Assembly (NCBI GenBank): GCA_905618895.1
Contig: CAJQTA010000038.1
Location: 1-46,633 of the forward strand
DNA length: 46,633 nt
Direction of reading: 5' to 3'
Origin: an uncultured Candidatus Pelagibacter sp.
GTDB lineage: Bacteria > Pseudomonadota > Alphaproteobacteria > Pelagibacterales > Pelagibacteraceae
Shown: positions 40,728 to 46,633 of the stretch, piece after piece
How the letters are laid out: each line of letters opens with the position of its first letter
How positions within the stretch are numbered: position 1 is the stretch's first letter
Made by a program: the position numbers and the translations under genes
The notes under the pieces: generated by a model
What the model saw: only the letters and a program-made list of their open reading frames with translations
What the model was told of the DNA's origin: nothing
Databases searched by the model: none

Positions 40728-42074
40728 ATGAGCTCAGAAAATAGAACTTTAGTACCTAATTCATTGAATGAACATTGGATGCCTTTTACATCTAATAAAG
40801 ATTTTAAAGCAAACCCTAGATTAATTACAGAAGCAAAAGGTGTATATTTAAAAACTCACCATGGAAAAACACAAATAGACGCGAGCTCAGGTTTATTTTG
40901 TAATCCACTAGGTCATGGAAGAAGAGAAATTACAGAAGCAGTTACAAAGCAATTAGAAACATTAGATTATGCTCAACCGTTTCAGCAAGGTTTTGGTGGA
41001 TCTTTTGAACTTGCTACAAGAATTTCAAAACATACGCCAGGTGATTTAAATAAAATGTTTTTTACAATTTGTGGTTCTACAGCTGTAGAAACTGCAATTA
41101 AAATTGCTATTGCTTATCATAGAGCAAAAGGTCATGGAGAAAGATTTAGATTTGTTGGACGTGAACGTGGATATCATGGAATGAATATTGGCTGTATTTC
41201 AGTCGGTGGAATGGTTAATAATATTAAAACATTTGCAAGTGTTTTGATGCCAGGTGTTCAACACATTAGACATACTCATTTACCAGAGCATAAATTTGTT
41301 AGTGGTCAACCAGAAACAGGAGATTATTTAGCAAACGATCTAGAGACTATTTGTGCAAACTTTGGTGGCGAAAATATTGCAGCTTGTATAGTTGAACCAA
41401 TTGCAGGATCAACTGGAACTCTAGTTCCACCAAAAGGTTATTTAGAAAAACTTAGAGCTATTTGTGATAAACATGGAATACTTTTAATTTTTGATGAAGT
41501 AATAACGGGCTGGGGAAGAACTGGTTCTAAATTCGGAGCAGATGAATTTGGAGTTACTCCAGATATTATGACAATGGCAAAAGCTACAACTAATGGAGTT
41601 GTGCCAATGGGTGTTGTCGCTTGTAATGATTATATTTATGATGCGGTGATGGATGCCTCACCAACAGGAGCTGTTGAATTATTTCATGGTTATACTTATT
41701 CTGGAATTCCAGTGGCTGTAGCTGCTGCTTTAGCTGTACAAGATATTTTTGAGAAAGATGACATTTTTAATAGAGCAAAAAATTTAGCTCCTTATTTCCA
41801 AAAAGGATTATTTTCACTTAAAGACCTTGATGCTGTAGATAATATCAGGGGATACGGAATGATGGGTGGAATTGATATGAAATTAAATACAAAACCGGGT
41901 AAAGCTGGGCTTGAATGTTTTAAAGCATGCTATGAAGCTGGTGTTAACTTTAAGGCGACAGGAGACTGTTTAATTATTGCACCACAATTTATCTGTGAAG
42001 AAAAACATATCGATGAGATTATTGATAAGTTAAGAACAGGTATTACCAACTATCAAAAAAATCAAAAAAACTAG
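40728..42074 (+). CDS. Class III omega-aminotransferase, probable taurine/beta-alanine:pyruvate aminotransferase
   Basis: 448-aa PLP enzyme. The PLP lysine is K285 in MAKATTNG and D256 (LIFDEVITGWGRTG) binds the ring nitrogen. The opening NEHWMPFTSNKDFKANPRL and the CNPLGHGRREI segment resemble omega-amino acid (beta-alanine):pyruvate transaminases. Divergent from tauABC and upstream of alanine dehydrogenase, taurine is the likely amino donor with pyruvate as acceptor, giving sulfoacetaldehyde and alanine. Beta-alanine or GABA are alternatives. Confidence 0.85.
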   Translation: MSSENRTLVPNSLNEHWMPFTSNKDFKANPRLITEAKGVYLKTHHGKTQIDASSGLFCNPLGHGRREITEAVTKQLETLDYAQPFQQGFGGSFELATRISKHTPGDLNKMFFTICGSTAVETAIKIAIAYHRAKGHGERFRFVGRERGYHGMNIGCISVGGMVNNIKTFASVLMPGVQHIRHTHLPEHKFVSGQPETGDYLANDLETICANFGGENIAACIVEPIAGSTGTLVPPKGYLEKLRAICDKHGILLIFDEVITGWGRTGSKFGADEFGVTPDIMTMAKATTNGVVPMGVVACNDYIYDAVMDASPTGAVELFHGYTYSGIPVAVAAALAVQDIFEKDDIFNRAKNLAPYFQKGLFSLKDLDAVDNIRGYGMMGGIDMKLNTKPGKAGLECFKACYEAGVNFKATGDCLIIAPQFICEEKHIDEIIDKLRTGITNYQKNQKN

Positions 42075-42110
42075 TTAAAAACTAATTAACTCAAGAGAGT
42101 AAAATAAATT

Positions 42111-43229
42111 ATGAAAATAGGTGTACCTAAGGAAATCAAACCACAAGAACATCGTATTGGACTAACTCCTGATAGTGTAAAAACTTTAATTTTAGAAGGA
42201 CATGAGGTTTTAATTCAAAATAATGGTGGATTTGAAGCTGGCTTTGAAAATGATCAATATAAAAGTGTTGGAGCAAGTATAATTGATAAAGCTGAAGATA
42301 TTTTTAATGATGCTGATATTATTGTTAAGGTAAAAGAACCACAAACTGGTGAAGTTAAAATGATAAGAGAAAATCAAATTGTTTATACTTATCTTCATTT
42401 AGCTGCAGCAAAAGAATTAACAGAGGGATTAATTAAATCAAAAGGTATTTGCATTGCCTATGAAACAGTTACTGATGACAATGGTAGACTACCACTTCTT
42501 GCACCAATGAGTGCCGTTGCAGGTCGCATGTCAGTTCAAGCTGGTGCACATTGTTTAGAAAAAAATCAAAAAGGCAGAGGACTTTTATTGGGTGGAGCAC
42601 CTGGAGTTGAAGGTGGTACAGTTGTTATTTTAGGTGGCGGCGTAGTTGGAGAAAATGCTGCAATTATTGCTACTGGTATGAGGGCAAAAGTTCATGTTGT
42701 TGATAAATCTGAAGCAAGATTAAAACAACTTGTTGAGATGTTTGGTGATAAAATTATTCCAGAACAAAGTGATAAAATAGATTTAAATAAACTAATAGCA
42801 GAAGCCGATTTACTTATAGGTGGAGTTTTAATACCAGGTGCAGAAGCCCCAAAACTAATTACTAGAAATATGTTAAAATTAATGAAAAGAGGATCAGTGA
42901 TTGTTGATGTTGCAATTGATCAAGGTGGATGTGTTGAAACTAGTAAACCAACGACTCATGGCGATCCAACATATATTGTTGAAGATGTTATTCATTACTG
43001 TGTAGCAAATATGCCAGGAGGAGTTCCCAGAACTTCAACAATTGCATTAAATAAAGCAACACTTCCTTACTTGGTTAAACTAGCTAACAAAGGTTATAAA
43101 GAAGCTTTAGGTAAAGATAAAAACTTTTTAGCTGGATTAAATGTTCATAAGGGAATGGTAACTTACAAAGCTGTTGCCGATGTTTTTGGACATGAATTTG
43201 TTTCACCTGAAAAGGCAATAACAAGCTAA
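42111..43229 (+). CDS. ald: Alanine dehydrogenase (Ald)
   Basis: 372-aa NAD enzyme. MKIGVPKEIKPQEHRIGLTPDSV is the family opening, YETVTDDNGRLPLLAPMSAVAGRMSVQAGA the catalytic region, and TVVILGGGVVGENAAIIATGM the NAD-binding fold; VDVAIDQGGCVETSKPTTHGDPTY and NMPGGVPRTSTIALN complete it. It oxidises alanine to pyruvate and ammonium. Here it would recycle the alanine made by the adjoining aminotransferase and release taurine nitrogen for GlnA. Confidence 0.95.
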   Translation: MKIGVPKEIKPQEHRIGLTPDSVKTLILEGHEVLIQNNGGFEAGFENDQYKSVGASIIDKAEDIFNDADIIVKVKEPQTGEVKMIRENQIVYTYLHLAAAKELTEGLIKSKGICIAYETVTDDNGRLPLLAPMSAVAGRMSVQAGAHCLEKNQKGRGLLLGGAPGVEGGTVVILGGGVVGENAAIIATGMRAKVHVVDKSEARLKQLVEMFGDKIIPEQSDKIDLNKLIAEADLLIGGVLIPGAEAPKLITRNMLKLMKRGSVIVDVAIDQGGCVETSKPTTHGDPTYIVEDVIHYCVANMPGGVPRTSTIALNKATLPYLVKLANKGYKEALGKDKNFLAGLNVHKGMVTYKAVADVFGHEFVSPEKAITS

Positions 43230-43235
43230 TTAAAA

Positions 43236-45680
43236 ATGGAAAAAAAACTTCCTACCAGCACAAAAGTTGTTGTGATTGGGGGAGGAGTTGCGGGCTGCTC
43301 AGTGGCTTATCATTTAGCAAAATTTGGATGGAAAGACACAGTATTGCTTGAAAGAGATCAACTAACATCGGGCACTACTTGGCATGCAGCTGGTTTAGTT
43401 GGTCAATTAGGAGCCTCATCAACTATCACAAGGCTTAGAAAATACTCTCTAAACTTATATAAAGAATTAGAGAAAAAAACTGGCTTATCGACAGGACTAA
43501 AACAAAATGGTGCAATAACAATTGCAAGTTCTAAAGAAAGATTACAAGAATTATTAAGACAAGCAACAGCAGCACAATTGTTTGATGTTAACGTTGAAGT
43601 TTTAAATAAAAAAGAAACCAAAGATCTTTATCCTGTAATTCATGATGAAGATATTTTAGGTAGCGTATACATGCCAGAAGATGGTCAAGCTGACCCAGTA
43701 GGTGTTACAAATGTTTTAGCAAAAGCTGCAAAAATGGAAGGGGCACAAATATTTGAAAAATCTCCTGTTAACAAAATATTAGTAAAAAATAAAAAAATAG
43801 TCGGTGTTGAAACAGAATCTGGAAAAATAGATTGTGAATACGTTGTTCTTGCAACTGGAATGTGGTCAAGACAAATTGGTGAAGATATAGGTGTAAGTAT
43901 TCCACTCTATCCGAATGAACACTTTTATATAATAACTGAACCGATGAAAAATTTACCCAAAAATCTTCCTGTTTTAAGGGATTATAATGCTTGTCTTTAT
44001 TTAAAGGAGGATGCGGGAAAGATGTTAGTAGGAATTTTTGAACCTAATGCAAAACCAGCTTTTAAAGACAAAGGAATAGTGCCCAATGATTTTTCTTATG
44101 GAGAGTTCCCAGATGATTTTGATCATTTTGAACCTTACTTAGAAAAATCTTTTCATAGATTGCCCATGTTAGAAAATGCTGGAATTAGAAAATTTTTTTC
44201 AGGCCCAGAATCATTTACACCAGACACTCAATATCTTTTAGGTGAAACTGCAGAAGTAAAAAATCTTTATACCTGTTGTGGATTTAATAGCATAGGTATA
44301 GCAAGTTCAGGAGGTGCTGGAAGAGTAACTGCCGAATGGATGATTAATGGACACATGAATGAAGATCTATTTTCTTTAGATATAAAAAGATTTCAAAAGT
44401 TTCATTCTTCGAAAAAATTTATCATGGAAAGAGTTACAGAAACCTTAGGTGATCTATATGGAATGCATTGGCCTTACAAACAACACAACACTTCTAGAAA
44501 TCAAAAACTATTACCGTATCATGATGAATTAAAAAAAGAAGGTTCATGCTTTGGTGTTTCAGGTGAATATGAAAGACCCATGTGGTTTGCGCTAAATGGA
44601 GAAAAACCAGAATACAAATATAGTTTTGAAAGTCAAAATTGGTACCCGTCAGTTGAATTTGAAACAAAAAATACAATAACAAATGTTGGTCTTTATGAAT
44701 TATCTCCATTTTCAAAATATGAGCTAAAAGGTAAATTAGCCCACATGGAGTTACAGAGATTGTGTACAGCCAATATTAAAAATGAAATAGGTAAATCAAC
44801 TTATACACAAATGTTAAATGAAATAGGTGGAATTGAAACTGATTTAACAGTTATCTGTATTGACAAGAATCATTTTAGAATAATAAGTTCTGCAGCAGTT
44901 AGAACTCATGATAAAAATCATATTTTAAAACACCTTTCAAAAAAAGTAGATTTTAAAGACATAACAGACGATCTTATTTGCTTAGGTTTGTTTGGCCCCA
45001 AGAGTAGACAGTTGATGTCTTATATTTGTAAAGAAAATTTTTCTAACGAAAACTTTAAATTTGGAAATGGTAAATTTATAAAAATAAATTCTAAATGTGT
45101 TTGGGCTCAAAGACTATCTTATGTGGGAGAGCTTGGTTATGAACTTTATATATACCCGGATGATGCAAAAGAAATTTATAACTTAATAGTAGAAAGTGGT
45201 AAAAATTTTAATTTATCACATTGTGGAATGCACGCTCTAGATACAATGAGAATGGAAAGTGGTTTTTTACACTGGGGCCATGATACTTCACCAGAAGAAA
45301 ATCAGTATCAAGCAAATTTAAGTTTTGCGATTAGTTATAAAAAGAAAGTAAATTTTATTGGCAAACAAGCCCTAGAAAAAATAAAAAATGAAAAAATAAC
45401 AAAAAAGTTTGTAATGCTTTCGTTAAAAGATAGTAAACCTGGGCATCCATTACTTCTTCATGAAGAACCAATTTATTTAGATGATGAAATAATTGGAAGA
45501 ACTACTTCTGGCAATTACTCATTTAACTATAAAAAAAATCTATCTTTTGGCTATATTAATGGCAATTATTCAAATGAAGTATTAGAAAAAAGTAACCTAT
45601 TTATTGAAGTAGCAAAAGAAAAACATCCAGTCAATCTTGAGATTAAACCATTAAAAAACAATAAATCTAGAACTTCATAA
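43236..45680 (+). CDS. Dimethylglycine/sarcosine dehydrogenase-like flavoprotein with GcvT domain
   Basis: 814-aa two-domain enzyme. N-terminal FAD domain (~1-400): VVVIGGGVAGCSVAYHLAKFG nucleotide fold and TSGTTWHAAGL, in which H50 is the covalent FAD site in the family. The C-terminal half (~430-800) is a GcvT-type aminomethyltransferase domain that binds tetrahydrofolate, with VGELGYELYIYPD and GMHALDTMRMESGFLHWGHDTSPEE. It demethylates dimethylglycine or sarcosine. It starts 6 nt after ald and would follow betaine-homocysteine methyltransferase in betaine breakdown. Confidence 0.9.
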   Translation: MEKKLPTSTKVVVIGGGVAGCSVAYHLAKFGWKDTVLLERDQLTSGTTWHAAGLVGQLGASSTITRLRKYSLNLYKELEKKTGLSTGLKQNGAITIASSKERLQELLRQATAAQLFDVNVEVLNKKETKDLYPVIHDEDILGSVYMPEDGQADPVGVTNVLAKAAKMEGAQIFEKSPVNKILVKNKKIVGVETESGKIDCEYVVLATGMWSRQIGEDIGVSIPLYPNEHFYIITEPMKNLPKNLPVLRDYNACLYLKEDAGKMLVGIFEPNAKPAFKDKGIVPNDFSYGEFPDDFDHFEPYLEKSFHRLPMLENAGIRKFFSGPESFTPDTQYLLGETAEVKNLYTCCGFNSIGIASSGGAGRVTAEWMINGHMNEDLFSLDIKRFQKFHSSKKFIMERVTETLGDLYGMHWPYKQHNTSRNQKLLPYHDELKKEGSCFGVSGEYERPMWFALNGEKPEYKYSFESQNWYPSVEFETKNTITNVGLYELSPFSKYELKGKLAHMELQRLCTANIKNEIGKSTYTQMLNEIGGIETDLTVICIDKNHFRIISSAAVRTHDKNHILKHLSKKVDFKDITDDLICLGLFGPKSRQLMSYICKENFSNENFKFGNGKFIKINSKCVWAQRLSYVGELGYELYIYPDDAKEIYNLIVESGKNFNLSHCGMHALDTMRMESGFLHWGHDTSPEENQYQANLSFAISYKKKVNFIGKQALEKIKNEKITKKFVMLSLKDSKPGHPLLLHEEPIYLDDEIIGRTTSGNYSFNYKKNLSFGYINGNYSNEVLEKSNLFIEVAKEKHPVNLEIKPLKNNKSRTS

Positions 45681-45730
45681 ATATATTTTTTAGCATTGTT
45701 TATTATAAAAATTGATGGTTAAATCAGATT

Positions 45731-45970
45731 ATGCAAAATGATTATCTGACCAATAAAAAAAAATATGATTCAGTTGTTCAAAAAAAATATAATCTAAAAA
45801 ATAAATCTATTACAAATTTTATAAACTCTAAAAAACCTAATAATGTTGATATTAATAAATTACTTAATAAAGTAAAAATTAATGAAAAAAACCAAAAAAA
45901 AGAGAAATTAATTTTACTTAGCATAGCATCATTAGTCGTAGGTGTTGCTGGAATTATTTCGATCATCTAA
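45731..45970 (+). CDS. Small tail-anchored-like membrane protein, 79 aa
   Basis: 79-aa protein. Residues 1-55 are polar and rich in Lys and Asn (KKYDSVVQKKYNLKNKS); residues ~59-78 form one hydrophobic helix (LILLSIASLVVGVAGIISII) at the very C-terminus. No family recognised. It follows the dehydrogenase after 50 bp, with no SD. Its topology would leave the charged part in the cytoplasm. Confidence 0.55.
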   Translation: MQNDYLTNKKKYDSVVQKKYNLKNKSITNFINSKKPNNVDINKLLNKVKINEKNQKKEKLILLSIASLVVGVAGIISII

Positions 45971-45976
45971 ACTTAC

Positions 45977-46183
45977 CAACAAATCTTGACACACTCTTGA
46001 CTCAGTCAGCAAGGAAAACAGGCAAATACTTGATTGGACAGAAAATAAAATCTATTATAAAACAACGATAATTAAGTGGCGGGGTAACTCAGTCGGTTAG
46101 AGCGCAGGACTCATAAGCCTGAGGTCTTGGGTTATAATCCTTGTTCCTTGCACCTTACCACATCTCAACATTTCTTGACACAC
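45977..46183. repeat. 18-bp near-identical direct repeats flanking the tRNA-like sequence
   Basis: CAACAAATCTTGACACAC (45977-45994) and CAACATTTCTTGACACAC (46166-46183) agree at 16 of 18 positions, 189 bp apart, in the same direction. The tRNA-like sequence lies wholly between them. A further TCTTGACTCAG follows the first copy. Such repeats can mark a small inserted or duplicated unit. Confidence 0.6.
46078..46150 (+). pseudogene. Degenerate tRNA-Met (CAT)-like sequence
   Basis: The first 5' half is tRNA-like: GGCGGGGTAACTCAG, the GG of the D loop (GTCGGTTAGAGC), and the loop CTCATAA with anticodon CAT. The 3' half fails: the T loop is TTATAAT instead of TTCGANT, the T stem pairs poorly, the acceptor arms (GGCGGGG with TTCCTTG) clash at several positions, and the last anticodon-stem pair is A-G. 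It is probably a decayed or recombined copy. A functional isoacceptor with an odd T arm is less likely. Charging cannot be judged by eye. Confidence 0.6.
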
Positions 46184-46210
46184 ACACGGCACAGTGAGAA
46201 TGTCTTTCTT

Positions 46211-46633
46211 ATGAGAAGAAGTTTATTTTTTTTTGTAATCTTTATTTTTCTTAATTTTCCTCAATCATTGAGTGCTGGAACCAATTTTGATGGCTTTATA
46301 AATACGCTTAATGAGTCAAGAAAATTAAAATTAACAATAGATTTTGAGAATACTGCTAAGCAATTTGGGTATAAAAATTTTAAAGAATTTGTTGATGAGT
46401 ACAAAACTAAATTTGATTTAGAAGATCTAACAGTTGATGAGGCTAAAGAATTCTTAACAGGTACTGATAAAACAGTAGAATTAATAGAGTCTGAAGAAAA
46501 TATAAAGATACTCCATAAATTGATATTAAAAGACAAGTTGCTAAAAAAATATTTAAGACAAAAAAAAGAACATGCCAAAATTCTTGCAATATATTTTGAT
46601 TACGAAAAAGAAATGGCAAAAATTTCCAAAAAC
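46211..46633 (+). CDS. Secreted protein of unknown function (5' part, cut by window end)
   Basis: ATG 46211 opens a frame to the right edge, 141 codons so far. The N-terminus MRRSLFFFVIFIFLNFPQSL with cleavage expected near LSAG is a signal peptide. The visible mature part is helical and charged: NTLNESRKLKLTIDFENTAKQFGYKNFKEF, then ILHKLILKDKLLKKYLRQKKEHAK, consistent with a coiled-coil region, without cysteines. No family recognised. A likely SD was not found. The start is preferred because the signal peptide is complete. Confidence 0.7.
   Translation, partial: MRRSLFFFVIFIFLNFPQSLSAGTNFDGFINTLNESRKLKLTIDFENTAKQFGYKNFKEFVDEYKTKFDLEDLTVDEAKEFLTGTDKTVELIESEENIKILHKLILKDKLLKKYLRQKKEHAKILAIYFDYEKEMAKISKN

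Noticed and set aside
46261-46578. 105-codon minus-strand frame opposite the last gene
   Set aside because: The plus strand has a complete signal peptide and a plausible protein; the antisense frame is rich in Ser, Leu and Phe, as expected from the complement of Lys/Glu-rich coding DNA.
1-46633. CRISPR array, rRNA genes, insertion sequences or prophage
   Set aside because: No regularly spaced repeats, transposase, integrase, phage structural genes or rRNA sequence were seen on either strand.

Overview
This window looks like a chromosomal segment of a SAR11-clade alphaproteobacterium (Candidatus Pelagibacter type). The evidence is very AT-rich DNA, tightly packed genes with 1-4 nt overlaps, few Shine-Dalgarno sequences, a SAM-II-like aptamer with a probable SAM-V-like one before a homocysteine methyltransferase, and a typical gene set (taurine ABC transporter, alanine dehydrogenase, dimethylglycine dehydrogenase, cox-type Mo hydroxylase). 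No rRNA, CRISPR array, prophage or transposase was seen.

Layout. (1) 1-2807: the end of a suf Fe-S cluster operon (sufD end, sufS, sufU, sufT, sufA) plus a small ORF. (2) 2814-7538: glnA, a YbaK-type deacylase, an EamA transporter, a homocysteine S-methyltransferase with its riboswitch leader, and a TSUP anion exporter. (3) 7557-17027: a molybdenum block with moaB, coxG, coxSLM (form II CoxL, motif AYRGAGR), split XdhC/CoxI genes, a MocA-like nucleotidyltransferase, and an opposing moaA-moaC-moaD-moaE operon in which moaC carries a +1 frameshift in a seven-base homopolymer. (4) 17062-25314: catabolic and housekeeping genes (PhyH, aldehyde dehydrogenase, FAH, CcdA, AzoR, a gamma-butyrobetaine dioxygenase-like enzyme, HisN, a class I amidotransferase, DUF924, DUF952). 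(5) 25315-26833: an intergenic-rich stretch with hairpins, a possible nine-codon reading frame with an excellent SD, an SMR protein lacking the essential glutamate, an ABM monooxygenase and a small secreted protein. (6) 26834-31951: a membrane protein, cysE-cysK, VOC, aldehyde dehydrogenase, an ArgO/LysE exporter and a Tat-exported MsrB. (7) 31952-45680: a region suggestive of sulfonate and methylamine use, with a HisD/HpsN-like dehydrogenase, a phosphate acetyl/butyryltransferase, an epoxide hydrolase, an Ldh-family dehydrogenase, tauABC (TauC with a large insertion), an omega-aminotransferase, alanine dehydrogenase and a dimethylglycine dehydrogenase-like protein. (8) 45731-46633: a small membrane ORF, a degenerate tRNA-Met-like sequence between near-identical direct repeats, and the start of a secreted protein.

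How the parts may work together (inference). Taurine enters through TauABC, is transaminated to sulfoacetaldehyde with pyruvate as acceptor, and alanine dehydrogenase regenerates pyruvate while releasing ammonium; sulfite could leave through the TSUP exporter. Sulfoacetaldehyde acetyltransferase (Xsc) is not in the window. The SAM-controlled homocysteine methyltransferase and the dimethylglycine dehydrogenase would be consecutive steps if the methyl donor is glycine betaine. The moa genes and MocA-like protein would supply cofactor to the Mo hydroxylase, so the moaC frameshift deserves checking. All functional calls rest on reading motifs by eye; no database search was possible.
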